A DNA stretch of 64,000 bases from CAIMMJ01 sp037131955 (GTDB lineage: Bacteria; Bacteroidota; Bacteroidia; UBA4408). Location of the stretch: contig JBAXQC010000001.1 of assembly GCA_037131955.1 (NCBI GenBank), forward strand, positions 1 through 64,000, read 5' to 3'. A model generated the notes under the pieces. It was not told the origin of the DNA. It did not search any database and was given only the letters and a program-made list of their open reading frames with translations. Of the stretch, positions 45,799 through 55,495 are shown piece by piece; the first letter of the stretch is position 1, and every line of letters begins with the position of its first letter. A program made the translations under genes and the position numbers.

Positions 45799-46184
45799 GA
45801 TTTAAGCCAAACAATAGCGTCCTCAGTTTTAGTAAAAAATTTTGTGGGCACACTCGGTTTATTTATAACTAAATACATTTGTGCAACAATTCTTAGACCT
45901 ATATTTTTAACAAGTATTGCTTCCGCCAAACTGTATTTTGTACCTTCATAACTTGCCGAATAGGATTTGGCTTCATCCGAATAGTTCGTGAATTCTCCCA
46001 TTATCATCAAAACTGGTACTCTTATTCCTTTAATCAAGGTAGCAAGTGTTTCATTCAATTCAATGGCATTGTCTAAAGAAATTTCCTGATTGTCCTTAAA
46101 ATCAAGGACGGCTATTCCATCTTTTGTTAAAATAAGTGTAGCAAATGAAAAATCAACTTTTTTCTCTATGTTCAAATCGTTCAT
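45789..46184 (-). CDS. Small STAS/SpoIIAA-like protein
   Basis: A 131-residue soluble protein. The pattern of alternating strands and helices (TLILTKDGIAVLDFKD, AIELNETLATLIKGIRVPVL, LMIMGEF, YLVINKPSVPTKFFTKTEDA) fits the STAS-like fold found in DUF7793/SpoIIAA-like proteins of Bacteroidota. Function unknown; lipid or nucleotide binding is possible. The 220 bases upstream of it are shared with the divergent GH25 gene. Confidence 0.6.
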   Translation of the reverse strand: MNDLNIEKKVDFSFATLILTKDGIAVLDFKDNQEISLDNAIELNETLATLIKGIRVPVLMIMGEFTNYSDEAKSYSASYEGTKYSLAEAILVKNIGLRIVAQMYLVINKPSVPTKFFTKTEDAIVWLKSYL

Positions 46185-46381
46185 AATAAAAAATCTATGA
46201 AAGCTATTTATTATTTATCACCTTATTATATTTTACTCTCAAAACTAAATAAAAAAATAAACACAAAAAAGTTTATTTGGCTTGATTATTGAGTAATTAA
46301 AAGTAAATTTGTTGAGTCAAAACAAACAAACACTTGTTAATAATTTGTTAGTAAGTAGCCAATATAAGAAAATCTGATTTA

Positions 46382-46389
46382 TAACTTTG
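46382..46389 (+). promoter_or_regulatory. Candidate -7 box of the GH25 gene
   Basis: TAACTTTG fits TAnnTTTG, 16 bases before the ATG at 46406. A TTTG at 46344 is too far away to be its -33 partner. Confidence 0.4.
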
Positions 46390-46405
46390 AGTTTTAAAGA
46401 AAAAA

Positions 46406-47143
46406 ATGAAAAAACTTATCACGAGAAGTCTAGTTTTGTCCGCACTGCTGATTTCATTGTCATTTTCAATTGCAGAGAATAAAACAGTCAAGTCTTTTAT
46501 TCCAGAAAAATTTTCATATTGCGATGAATCAAAACAAGTTTCAATTGGAATAGATATCTCTCGCTATCAAAATGTTAACTTTAGTCTATTGGACTCCGGT
46601 ATTAGTTTTATATTTTGCAAAGCAACTGAAGGCACTACGATAGTAGATAGAAAATTTTCAACACATTGGTCGCAGATTGGAGATAAATATTCTAAAGGTG
46701 CTTATCATTATTTTAGGCCATTGGTATCCGGTAAGGAGCAAGCAAAATTGTTTTTAAATACTGTCAACTTCACTTCTGGTCACATGCTGCCAGTAATTGA
46801 TGTGGAATTAGGGAGAGGATACAATTCAAAAAATTCAAAGATTTATGTTTCCAACCTCAAACAAATGATTAAGTACATTGAGGAGAAATTAGGTGTTAAA
46901 CCTATTATTTATACAAACACACATTTTTGGAACCATCATTTTGCAGTTCATTTTAAAGATATGGTAAAAGATTACCATTTATGGATTGCAGATTATAGAG
47001 ATAGAGAAGAACCTAATATACCCGTAGGTTGGGAAAATTGGTCCATTTGGCAACACTCTTGCAAAGGAAAACTCAAAGGTATTTCCAGTTCCGTTGATTT
47101 AAATGTTTGTAAAGTAGACATTACAAAATTATTAATTCCTTAA
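46406..47143 (+). CDS. Exported GH25 lysozyme (N-acetylmuramidase)
   Basis: A 245-residue protein with a signal peptide (MKKLITRSLVLSALLISLSF). It contains the complete GH25 core: IGIDISRYQNVNF near 48-60, FIFCKATEG near 70-78, GAYHYFRP near 100-107 and the acidic pair in PVIDVELG near 131-138. The end WSIWQHSCKGKLKGI with SVDLNV is typical. It should cut the muramic acid-glucosamine bond in peptidoglycan. It opens the plus-strand polysaccharide region. Confidence 0.93.
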   Translation: MKKLITRSLVLSALLISLSFSIAENKTVKSFIPEKFSYCDESKQVSIGIDISRYQNVNFSLLDSGISFIFCKATEGTTIVDRKFSTHWSQIGDKYSKGAYHYFRPLVSGKEQAKLFLNTVNFTSGHMLPVIDVELGRGYNSKNSKIYVSNLKQMIKYIEEKLGVKPIIYTNTHFWNHHFAVHFKDMVKDYHLWIADYRDREEPNIPVGWENWSIWQHSCKGKLKGISSSVDLNVCKVDITKLLIP

Positions 47144-47163
47144 TTTCTATTCTACTAGTTTAA

Positions 47164-47802
47164 ATGGAACAGATCCAAAATAAAAAAATATTGGTTCTTG
47201 CACCACACACAGACGATGGTGAGCTTGGCTGCGGCGGAACAATAGTAAGATTGCTAGAAGAAGGTAACGAAGTATTTTACGCAGCTTTTTCCATATGCGA
47301 AGAATCAGTTCCCGAGGGATTCCCAAAAGATTCATTAGAGAAAGAAGTTAAACTTGCAACGGCTTCACTAGGAATAAAAAAAGAGAACCTAATTTTATTT
47401 AACTATCCAGTAAGAAAATTAAATAGTCGCAGACAAGATATTTTAGAACATATAATTGAAATGAGGTTAAATATTAACCCTGATGTAATTTTTATGCCTT
47501 GTTCTAATGCCTTGCACCAAGACCATAGAACTATTTACGAAGAAGGAATGAGGGCATTTAAATACAAAACTATTTATGGTTACGACTTGCCATGGGACAC
47601 CGTTGCATTTACCACAACTGCATTTTTTAAACTTACACAAGCTCAAATAAATAAAAAATGTATAGCCATGGAATTTTATGAAACTCAAAAGTTCAGAAAA
47701 TTTGTTAATAAGGATTTCCTTATTGGTCTGGCAAGGGTTCGCGGCGTTCAAATTTCTGCAGAATACGCCGAAGCATTCGAAATGCTGAGAATAATTCTTT
47801 GA
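47164..47802 (+). CDS. PIG-L family sugar N-deacetylase
   Basis: A 212-residue zinc deacetylase. The metal site APHTDDGELGCGGTI near 11-25 has the His and Asp residues of the family, though the usual Pro and Glu of PHPDDE are Thr and Gly here. The second metal segment ALHQDHRTIYEEG near 117-129 is standard. It probably removes acetyl from a GlcNAc-like unit of a glycan precursor. It is 20 bases after the GH25 gene and precedes a glycosyltransferase gene. Confidence 0.9.
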   Translation: MEQIQNKKILVLAPHTDDGELGCGGTIVRLLEEGNEVFYAAFSICEESVPEGFPKDSLEKEVKLATASLGIKKENLILFNYPVRKLNSRRQDILEHIIEMRLNINPDVIFMPCSNALHQDHRTIYEEGMRAFKYKTIYGYDLPWDTVAFTTTAFFKLTQAQINKKCIAMEFYETQKFRKFVNKDFLIGLARVRGVQISAEYAEAFEMLRIIL

Positions 47803-47880
47803 TTTTATCCTTAACATTTGTAAAAAAAACATCTACATTTATTTAATTGTATTATTGCAATAAAATAAGTTAAATATAAA

Positions 47881-49164
47881 ATGAGCCAGCAAACTAAGAA
47901 AAAAATTCTTTTTGAGTTAGTTGCAAATTTTCCCTATTCCGTTGGAGAAACCTATTATGAAGATGAGATAAATGTTATTGAAAATTACCTTGATTCTATC
48001 TTTCTAGTAATAACAGATTACAACAAAAGAATCAAAGAAAAACCTTCAATTGAACTTAGTTCAAAAGTGGTAATATGTAATCCAAACACAGAAATTAATT
48101 TATTTAAAAAGTTTATTTCACTGCCACTATATTTCAACCCAATTGTATTAAATGAGTTTTTAGATATAAAAAACTTTCTTAAACAAAACATAAGTTTAAT
48201 TTCAATAAAAACCTTGCTCGACTCCTATCTAAGAGCAAAAAGAGTTTATAATGCAATGGATAAAATCATTTCCAAAATAGACTTCAAAAAAAATGATGTT
48301 TGGTTAAGAAGTTATTGGTGCACCGAATATATTTTGGCATTAATTTGGCTTAAAAAAAAATATCCTGTTATGGGTGTCTATTCTAAAATGCATGCTTGGG
48401 ATATTTATTTTGAAAGGAACAAAGACAGCTATTTACCTTTTAGAAAGTATATTTACGATAATTGTGATAAGTTTTTTGTAATTTCTGATCAAGGAATTAA
48501 TTATTTAAAGAATAAATTTCCAGAATATAATTTCTCTAAATTTTCTGTCTGTAGACTAGGAGTTCCTTGTGGTTTTTATAAAAAATCTAACAAGCAAAAA
48601 AATAAACTTATTTTGTTTTCATTGGCATTTATTTCTTTTGTAAAAAGATTAGAATTGATAATTGAAGCACTTGCATTAATAGAAGATTATGAAATAACCT
48701 GGGTACACATTGGCGATGGAAGGCAAAAAGATTTATCTGAAATTAAAAATTTTGCTGAAAACAAACTGAAGAAAAAAAACAATATCGACTATAGATTTGA
48801 AGGTAAATTGAGTAAAACGCAGGTAATAAACTATCTTTCAAATACTAATTTAGACGTTTTAATAAACACATCCCAAACAGAAGGACTACCTGTTTCTATG
48901 ATGGAAGCCAGTTCTTTTGGTTATCCTATAATTGGAACAAATGTTGGCGGAGTAAGTGAAATATTGCACAACAATAAAAATGGCTTTTTGATGAACAAAA
49001 ATCCAACCGCAAAAGAAATTGCTAACAACATCGAAAAATTTGCTGCAATGACCGAAGAAGATTTTGAATACTATAGAAAATCATCATTCAATAATTGGAA
49101 AAAGGATTTTGATGCCGAAATTAATTATACTCATCAATTAAAATTAATGAACGTAATACAATGA
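47881..49164 (+). CDS. Family 4 glycosyltransferase
   Basis: A 427-residue GT-B enzyme. The N-terminal domain is divergent (VANFPYSVGETYYEDEINVI). The donor domain includes LFSLAFISFVKRLELIIEA near 240-260 and VHIGDGRQKDLSEI near 280. The EX7E signature is in SQTEGLPVSMMEASSFGYP near 335-353. YSKMHAWDIYFERN near 160 suggests an acceptor-side histidine. It overlaps the GNAT gene by 4 bases, so the set 47881-50371 reads as one coupled unit. Confidence 0.87.
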   Translation: MSQQTKKKILFELVANFPYSVGETYYEDEINVIENYLDSIFLVITDYNKRIKEKPSIELSSKVVICNPNTEINLFKKFISLPLYFNPIVLNEFLDIKNFLKQNISLISIKTLLDSYLRAKRVYNAMDKIISKIDFKKNDVWLRSYWCTEYILALIWLKKKYPVMGVYSKMHAWDIYFERNKDSYLPFRKYIYDNCDKFFVISDQGINYLKNKFPEYNFSKFSVCRLGVPCGFYKKSNKQKNKLILFSLAFISFVKRLELIIEALALIEDYEITWVHIGDGRQKDLSEIKNFAENKLKKKNNIDYRFEGKLSKTQVINYLSNTNLDVLINTSQTEGLPVSMMEASSFGYPIIGTNVGGVSEILHNNKNGFLMNKNPTAKEIANNIEKFAAMTEEDFEYYRKSSFNNWKKDFDAEINYTHQLKLMNVIQ

Positions 49165-49679
49165 AAGGAAAACTAACTCATTTAGTGAGCTTATCTATTG
49201 AACACCTGCCAATTGTAAGTAAATGGAATTTTGATCCAGAGGTGAATGAATTCTTTAGCGGTCGCTTTCCAAATAATTCTCAAGAACAAGAAATTTGGTT
49301 ACAAAATCAATTAAATAAAGCCGATAAAAAAAAACTAATTATAATAGAAAATAGCACCAATTCAGCAATAGGAATGATTGGTATAATGAAAATTGACCAT
49401 CTAAATAAAAACTGCGAAATTGGAATTACAATAGGAGAGAAAACTTTTTGGGGAAAAAATCATTCCCACGATGCCTTACATGTTTGTATAAATTTTCTAT
49501 TTCATCAATTGCAAATGCACTGTGTTTATGCAACAGTTTTAAGCTCAAACCACAGAGCATTAAAATTTTTTGCGAAAAATAATTTCGAGAATAACGGATT
49601 TTTAAGAGATGCTATCTTTAGAAATGGTAAGTTTGAAAATCTACAGTTTTTAAGCTTGATAAATACAGATTACAAATGA
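49161..49679 (+). CDS. GNAT N-acetyltransferase (sugar-amine type)
   Basis: A 172-residue GNAT protein of the RimJ/RimL or PseH-like kind. The acetyl-CoA region is EIGITIGEKTFWGKNHSHDA near 94-113, followed by VYATVLSSNHRALKFFAKNNF near 130-150 in part. Its position between a glycosyltransferase and a WbqC gene suggests it acetylates an amino sugar of a surface glycan rather than a protein. It overlaps both neighbours by 4 bases. Confidence 0.85.
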   Translation: MKGKLTHLVSLSIEHLPIVSKWNFDPEVNEFFSGRFPNNSQEQEIWLQNQLNKADKKKLIIIENSTNSAIGMIGIMKIDHLNKNCEIGITIGEKTFWGKNHSHDALHVCINFLFHQLQMHCVYATVLSSNHRALKFFAKNNFENNGFLRDAIFRNGKFENLQFLSLINTDYK

Positions 49680-50371
49680 CATATGTTGCCATTCATCAGC
49701 CAAATTTTATACCTTGGATTGGATATTTTCATAAAATAAAACAAGTAGATCAATTTGTATTTTTAGACAATGTACAATACGTTAAACAAAGTCCTGCTTC
49801 AAGAAACTATATTAAAGATAAAAAAGGAGAAAAGTTTTTATTGGTACTTCCAATAAAAAAGAAAAATTACACCACAAAAAATTATAACGAAATTGAGATA
49901 GATTATGCTCAAAATTGGCAAAAGAAGCACTTAAATAAAATAAAGGATTCATACTTTCACGCTCCCTCGTTTGAAGAAACTTTTAATTTTATAGATAATT
50001 TATATTCAATAAAATATGCAAATCTTGCGGAGCTAAACATTTATTTGATTAAAGAAATTTGCAAACTAATTAACCTAAAAACTAATTTATTAATAAGCTC
50101 TTCGATAAACATAAATGCCAATGCAACAAAAAATCTGAGAAATATTGAAATTTGTAAGAATTTAAATGCAACACACTATGTTTCGGGCATAGGTGCAAAA
50201 AAATACAATCAAGAAGAACTCTACAGTCAACATAAAATACAACTCACATATCAAAATTTTATGCCTGCTATTTATCCTCAAATTAATGGTAATTTTTTAT
50301 CTAATCTTAGTATTTTAGATTATTTATTTAATGTTTCAAAAAGTGAATATGGTAAATTGTTTAAACAATAA
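49676..50371 (+). CDS. WbqC-like protein of surface-glycan clusters
   Basis: A 231-residue protein matching the WbqC family: AIHQPNFIPWIGYFHKI near 5-21, VFLDNVQYVKQSP near 28-40, RNYIKDKKGEKFLLVLPIK and VSGIGAKKYN near 165. The family recurs in O-antigen and capsule clusters; its reaction is not firmly settled (an amino-sugar or amino-acid transfer role is often suggested). It overlaps the GNAT gene by 4 bases. Confidence 0.88.
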   Translation: MTYVAIHQPNFIPWIGYFHKIKQVDQFVFLDNVQYVKQSPASRNYIKDKKGEKFLLVLPIKKKNYTTKNYNEIEIDYAQNWQKKHLNKIKDSYFHAPSFEETFNFIDNLYSIKYANLAELNIYLIKEICKLINLKTNLLISSSININANATKNLRNIEICKNLNATHYVSGIGAKKYNQEELYSQHKIQLTYQNFMPAIYPQINGNFLSNLSILDYLFNVSKSEYGKLFKQ

Positions 50372-50415
50372 TTCTTCAAATTTTTTTACCAAAAACTACA
50401 TCTATCTAAAAAAAC

Positions 50416-50423
50416 TATATTTG
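50416..50423 (+). promoter_or_regulatory. Candidate -7 box of wecB
   Basis: TATATTTG fits TAnnTTTG, 17 bases before the GTG at 50441. The -33 half is not clear. It suggests wecB can be transcribed apart from the preceding unit. Confidence 0.4.
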
Positions 50424-50440
50424 CTAAATATAGATAAGAA

Positions 50441-51514
50441 GTGAAAAAAATAATTACTGTAGTTGGTGCAAGACCTCAGTTTATAAAGCTTGCTGCACTT
50501 TCGCCTCACATAAGAAAATATTTTACAGAAGTAATAGTTCACACAGGCCAACATTACGATTCTAATTTATCTGATAATTTTTTTAAAGAACTTAATATTC
50601 CTCAACCTGATTATAACTTAGAAATAGGTTCCGGAACAGCTGGTTATCAGATTGGTAATATGATTTTAAAGTTAGAAGAAGTTTTTGTTAAGGAAAATCC
50701 GTGTTGCGTAATAGTATTTGGGGATACCAACAGCACTGCGGCTGCCTCCATTGTAGCAGCAAAATTAAATATTAAACTAGCTCATATAGAAGCTGGATTA
50801 AGAGAATTTGACAAAAGTATTCCCGAAGAAACAAATAAACTAATAACAGATATTTTAACCGATTTTTATTTTTGCCCCACAGATACAGGTGTTTCTATTT
50901 TAAAAAGCATGGGAATAACTAATAACGTATTTAACGTTGGCGATGTAATGATTGACTTAATTGAGGAAAATAGAATTAGAATAGAGAGCGAAACAAAAAT
51001 TTTAAGTGAGTTTAATTTAACAAAAAAAGATTATGTATTTGCAACTATACACAGAGCATCAAATACTGATAACAGTGAGAATCTAAAAGAAATTTTAAAT
51101 ACTCTGTCTCAAATCAAACAAAAAATTGTTTTTCCAATTCATCCCAGAACATATTCAATTATTCAAAATTTAGGATTATCTGCAACTTTAAAATCAGATA
51201 ATATAATAATCACAGAACCTTTGGGTTATTTTGATACACAAACATTGATACATTATGCTAAATTTATTCTTACAGATTCTGGAGGGGTAACTAAAGAAGC
51301 ATATTACCACAAAACACAGGCAATATTATTAGATAAGCAAACAGAATGGATAGAAACAGTAAATGAAGGATGGAATATTCAAGCAGGTCCCAGTGAAAAA
51401 AATATTTTAAATGCAATTCTGAGTTTAAAAATGCCAGAATCTCAATCATCTTTTTTAGGATCTGGCGATGCTTCAAAAAAAATTTCTTACATTTTACACG
51501 ATAAGTTGTATTAA
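50441..51514 (+). CDS. wecB: UDP-N-acetylglucosamine 2-epimerase (non-hydrolysing)
   Basis: A 357-residue enzyme that interconverts UDP-GlcNAc and UDP-ManNAc. The start VVGARPQFIKLAALSPHI, VHTGQHYDSNLSDNFF near 33-48, VFGDTNSTAAASIVA near 90, and AHIEAGLREFDKSIPEE near 113 are diagnostic. Late motifs HRASNTDN and LTDSGGVTKEAYY are also present. The start is a GTG. The product points to a ManNAc- or ManNAcA-containing surface polymer. Confidence 0.95.
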   Translation: MKKIITVVGARPQFIKLAALSPHIRKYFTEVIVHTGQHYDSNLSDNFFKELNIPQPDYNLEIGSGTAGYQIGNMILKLEEVFVKENPCCVIVFGDTNSTAAASIVAAKLNIKLAHIEAGLREFDKSIPEETNKLITDILTDFYFCPTDTGVSILKSMGITNNVFNVGDVMIDLIEENRIRIESETKILSEFNLTKKDYVFATIHRASNTDNSENLKEILNTLSQIKQKIVFPIHPRTYSIIQNLGLSATLKSDNIIITEPLGYFDTQTLIHYAKFILTDSGGVTKEAYYHKTQAILLDKQTEWIETVNEGWNIQAGPSEKNILNAILSLKMPESQSSFLGSGDASKKISYILHDKLY

Positions 51515-51520
51515 TAAATT

Positions 51521-52831
51521 ATGGAATTAAAAAAAGTAATAGTTCTTAGCTATTGGTTTCCTCCATGCGAACTTACTGCGTCACAGCGTGCTTACAGCTG
51601 GGCACTGAATTTTAAAAAATTTGGATATCATCCTGTAATATTTACTAGGCATTGGGATAGAAAAATAGAAAGTCCAAAAGATTTGCATTACAATGCCGGC
51701 AATAAAGTGGAACAAGAAGAATTCGATGGATATACAGTTATTAAAATTCCCTACAAACAAAATTTAAGGGATAAACTTTTTATCAGTGAGAAAAAGTTTC
51801 CATTCAAAAATATCATTCAAAAATTATTAACAATCACTGAATTAATCTTTCAGAATTTTTCTATACGATTTATTCCATACGCAAATCAATATAAAATTTT
51901 AAAAGAGTATATTATAAAAAACAATGAAAATATTAGTGGATTATTGGTAACCGCTAATCCATTTATTAATTTTAAATTAGCCTATCATTTAAACAAAGAA
52001 ACACGTATTAAATGGATTGCAGATTACAGAGATGATTGGACAACTAGAGAATTTGGACAATGGTATGAAAACATACCAGTTCTAAAATTTTTTGCAAGAA
52101 AATTAGAAACTTATTTTGAATACAAATGGCTGCAAACTGCAAGTATGTTTTTTTCTGTTTCTCCTAATTGTGTTCAAAAAATAAACAAATTAATAAAAAT
52201 TAGAGGGGAAGTAATTTATAATGGCTTTGAGCCAAAAGATTTTGAAAAAAAAGAAAACTTTTTCCCAGATTTTACAATTTGTTATAATGGTACTTTATTG
52301 GATATTCAAGATTTAACCATTTTAAAAGAAGGATTAAAAATTCTAAATCTCAACTACAAAAATAAGATAAAAATAAAATTATTTTTTGCAGGAACTGGTT
52401 TCGACGACAATCAAAAAATTAGAGTTAAAGAAATATTTTCGGACCAATTAGAATTTATTGAAATCACTAACAGATTGCCAAGAGAAGAAGTAATAAGAAT
52501 TCAACAAAAATGCCACATACTACTATTAATAGCCTATAACAATGTTAAACCACTAGCGCCTTCTAAATTATTTGATTATATGGCTTTAAAAAAACCAGTT
52601 CTTTTATGCCCAAGTGATAACGATATAATGGAGGAAATGCTATTAAAAACCGGACAAATGATTTTAATATCAAAAACTGAAGAATTTGTGAATAAACTTT
52701 CCAGTATAATTGACGCATACCTTGTAACACACAAAATAGATTTCCAATTTAATCAAGACGAAGCTAACGTATATACAAGAGAAAATCAGGCTAAAAAACT
52801 TACACAGTTTATGGATGAGTATTTTAAATAA
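51521..52831 (+). CDS. GT4-like glycosyltransferase
   Basis: A 436-residue GT-B protein. The start LSYWFPPCELTASQRAYSWA near 9-28 and IADYRDDWTTREFG near 165 are typical of WbuB/WcaI-like enzymes. LAPSKLFDYMALKKPVLLCP near 345-365 is the donor site. The strict EX7E spacing is not obvious, so the nucleotide-sugar contact may differ. It follows wecB by 6 bases. Confidence 0.82.
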   Translation: MELKKVIVLSYWFPPCELTASQRAYSWALNFKKFGYHPVIFTRHWDRKIESPKDLHYNAGNKVEQEEFDGYTVIKIPYKQNLRDKLFISEKKFPFKNIIQKLLTITELIFQNFSIRFIPYANQYKILKEYIIKNNENISGLLVTANPFINFKLAYHLNKETRIKWIADYRDDWTTREFGQWYENIPVLKFFARKLETYFEYKWLQTASMFFSVSPNCVQKINKLIKIRGEVIYNGFEPKDFEKKENFFPDFTICYNGTLLDIQDLTILKEGLKILNLNYKNKIKIKLFFAGTGFDDNQKIRVKEIFSDQLEFIEITNRLPREEVIRIQQKCHILLLIAYNNVKPLAPSKLFDYMALKKPVLLCPSDNDIMEEMLLKTGQMILISKTEEFVNKLSSIIDAYLVTHKIDFQFNQDEANVYTRENQAKKLTQFMDEYFK

Positions 52832-52923
52832 ATAATTTAGAAATTATTGACGTTTAATCTTCTTGGTTAAAAACTATGTTGAAAAACAATATTTAAATTC
52901 ACTGTTAACTTGGTTGCTTTACT

Positions 52924-52931
52924 TATGTTTG
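52924..52931 (+). promoter_or_regulatory. Candidate -7 box of the PhoH-family gene
   Basis: TATGTTTG fits TAnnTTTG, 16 bases before the ATG at 52948. No clear -33 element. Confidence 0.4.
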
Positions 52932-52947
52932 AAGAAACTAATCTAAT

Positions 52948-54273
52948 ATGGCCGACAAAATAAAAAAAATCTATGTTTTAGACACTTCCGTTATACTTTT
53001 TGACCATCAGGCAATGACAAGTTTTCAGGAAAATGATGTGGCAATTCCAATTACTGTTCTAGAAGAAGTTGATAGATTTAAAAAAGGTAACGATGTAATA
53101 AACTTCCAAGCAAGAGAATTTATTAGAATTTTAGATGAATTATCCAAGAAGAATTTGCTTATAGATTGGATTCCTATAAACGGAAACAAAGGAAAACTAA
53201 AAATTTTAATGCATGAAAATAGCGACCCCGATGCAAATAAAATTTTTGGAGAAAATAAAGCTGATCACAAAATAATAAATGCTGCCATAAGATTAAAATC
53301 AGAAAGAAAGGATGCAAGAGTAATTTTAGTTACAAAAGATATTAATCTTAGATTAAAAGCGAAATCGCTGAATGTTCAGGCAGAAGATTTTGAAACAGGA
53401 AAGGTAAAAGATATTGAACACCTCTACAAAGGAAAATCAGAAATTACCAACATCAGCAGGAGAGCAATAGACAAACTTTATACAGAAGGATTTTGTTTGC
53501 CAAAAGATGTAAGAATTAAAGAAGCAATCTCCAATCATTATTACATTCTCTCTCATGATCAGGCATCAGTTCTAGCCTTCTATAATCCACAAACTAAAAG
53601 AATAGAAAAAATACAAAGAGAAAATGTATTTGGAATTAAACCTAGAAATGCTGAGCAAAGTTTTGCTATTCATGCAATTTTAAATCCCGAAGTAAAACTA
53701 GTTTCTATTCAAGGAACTGCAGGAACAGGAAAAACACTTATTGCACTTGCTGGAGCAATTGCTCAAAAACAAAATTTTCACCAAATTTATTTAGCTCGAC
53801 CAATCGTTCCTTTAAGCAACAAAGACATTGGATTCTTACCTGGTGATATAAAAGCAAAAATAAATCCATACATGGAGCCTCTGTGGGACAATTTAAAATT
53901 GATTCAAAGTCAATTTAAAGAAACCGATAAAGATTTTATCAAAATAAAAGAAATGGTAGAGAAAGAAAAACTTCACATTGTTCCACTTGCATATATTAGA
54001 GGAAGAAGTTTAGCAAATATCTGTTTTATTGTTGATGAAGCTCAAAATTTAACTCCGCACGAAATAAAGACAGTTATAACCAGAGCAGGAGAAAATACTA
54101 AAATAATTTTTACTGGTGATATTTTTCAAATTGATACGCCTTATCTTGATACACATTCTAATGGTTTGAGTTACTTAATAGATAAAATGAAAAATCATCC
54201 CCTCTACTCACATATAACTTTGGAAAAAGGAGAACGAAGCGAACTTGCAAATGCGGCAAGCAAATTACTATAA
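52948..54273 (+). CDS. PIN-PhoH family ATPase/ribonuclease
   Basis: A 441-residue protein with an N-terminal PIN nuclease domain (about 7-140) and a C-terminal PhoH ATPase. PIN acidic residues are in YVLDTSVILFD, the LEEVDRFK segment and LVTKDINLRLKA. The PhoH part has Walker A GTAGTGKT near 255 and Walker B FIVDEAQNLTPHEI near 362. Homologues are thought to be RNA-unwinding and cutting enzymes (PhoH2/YlaK-like). It sits between glycosyltransferase genes but has its own promoter-like box, so it is probably an unrelated insertion in the region. Confidence 0.9.
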   Translation: MADKIKKIYVLDTSVILFDHQAMTSFQENDVAIPITVLEEVDRFKKGNDVINFQAREFIRILDELSKKNLLIDWIPINGNKGKLKILMHENSDPDANKIFGENKADHKIINAAIRLKSERKDARVILVTKDINLRLKAKSLNVQAEDFETGKVKDIEHLYKGKSEITNISRRAIDKLYTEGFCLPKDVRIKEAISNHYYILSHDQASVLAFYNPQTKRIEKIQRENVFGIKPRNAEQSFAIHAILNPEVKLVSIQGTAGTGKTLIALAGAIAQKQNFHQIYLARPIVPLSNKDIGFLPGDIKAKINPYMEPLWDNLKLIQSQFKETDKDFIKIKEMVEKEKLHIVPLAYIRGRSLANICFIVDEAQNLTPHEIKTVITRAGENTKIIFTGDIFQIDTPYLDTHSNGLSYLIDKMKNHPLYSHITLEKGERSELANAASKLL

Positions 54274-54283
54274 TTTCTTTTGA

Positions 54284-55495
54284 GTGAAAATTCTTCAAAT
54301 TTGCAATAAGCCTCCATTCCCCTCTGTGGATGGAGGTACAATGGCCATGCAAAATTTGAGTGAAGCCTTATCCTTACAAAAGCATCAAGTAAAAATAATT
54401 GCATTAAATACTCCAAAACACTTTTCCAGAATTGAAAATATTGATAAAGAAATTCGAGAAAAATTCTCTTTAGAATATTTTTTTATTGATACAAAAATCA
54501 CCTTTTTTAATACCTTATTCAATCTATTTACATCAAAATCTTTTCATGCTTCTAGATTCTATAACAATGAAATTGCTGAGCAAATAAACTTAATCATTAA
54601 AAATGAAAAATTTGATGCGGTAATTCTAGATAGTGTATTTTGTGGAGTATATCTAAAATCAATAAAAGATATATTTAAGGGAAAGATAGTCTTAAGAGCA
54701 CATAACATTGAATATAAATTATGGCATAGAATTAAAAACCAAGAGACAAATAAACTAAAAAAAATATACCTCAGTATTCAAATTAGTAGATTAGAGACAT
54801 TTGAAAAAAATGTTGTTAATGAATCGGATGCAATTATAGCTATTACAAAAGATGACAAAGATTACTTGCAAGAAAATTTTAATAAAAAAAATGTTTTTAT
54901 TCTCCCATATTCTGTAAAAAGAATATTTACTTCGAACTCGCCCAAAAACAAAACATTAAACTTTTACCATTTAGGCTCTATGGATTGGTTGCCAAATTTA
55001 AATGGACTTCAATGGTTTTTATCCAATGTTTGGAAAAAGTTTTTTATCAATAATACTACTATGTTTTTTAGAATGGCAGGAAGAAACATGCCAGAACAAT
55101 TAATACAACAGAGCGAGAGAAATTTATTTATAGAGGGTGAAATATCAAAAGCAGAAAATTTTGTAAATTCTTGCGATGTAATGATTTGTCCACTATTTTC
55201 GGGAGGAGGAATAAGGATAAAAATTATTGAAGCACTTTCTTATGGCAAACCAATTATTGCAACAAAAATTGCTGCAGAAGGAATACCTTATCAAAATTAC
55301 TCTCCAAGCCCTATTATCATTGCAGAAAATGAAAATGATTTTATCGAATCAATAAATAATTTTAAAGATTTAAATTTCTATTCATCAAGATCCTTAATGG
55401 CAATAAAATTAATTGAAGATAATTTTTTACTTGAGCCATTGTCAAAAAATTTAAGCGATTTTCTTACCTTTGAAGTTAATAAATTAAGTAATTGA
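54284..55495 (+). CDS. Family 4-type glycosyltransferase
   Basis: A 403-residue GT-B protein starting at a GTG. ICNKPPFPSVDGGTMAMQNL near 6-25 is the typical N-terminal loop. RAHNIEYKLWHRI near 142, LGSMDWLPNLNGLQWF near 230 and GGGIRIKIIEALSYGKPIIA near 305-324 mark the donor domain. It overlaps the next glycosyltransferase by 4 bases (TTGA), and the two share the same layout, so they may act one after the other or be old duplicates. Confidence 0.85.
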   Translation: MKILQICNKPPFPSVDGGTMAMQNLSEALSLQKHQVKIIALNTPKHFSRIENIDKEIREKFSLEYFFIDTKITFFNTLFNLFTSKSFHASRFYNNEIAEQINLIIKNEKFDAVILDSVFCGVYLKSIKDIFKGKIVLRAHNIEYKLWHRIKNQETNKLKKIYLSIQISRLETFEKNVVNESDAIIAITKDDKDYLQENFNKKNVFILPYSVKRIFTSNSPKNKTLNFYHLGSMDWLPNLNGLQWFLSNVWKKFFINNTTMFFRMAGRNMPEQLIQQSERNLFIEGEISKAENFVNSCDVMICPLFSGGGIRIKIIEALSYGKPIIATKIAAEGIPYQNYSPSPIIIAENENDFIESINNFKDLNFYSSRSLMAIKLIEDNFLLEPLSKNLSDFLTFEVNKLSN

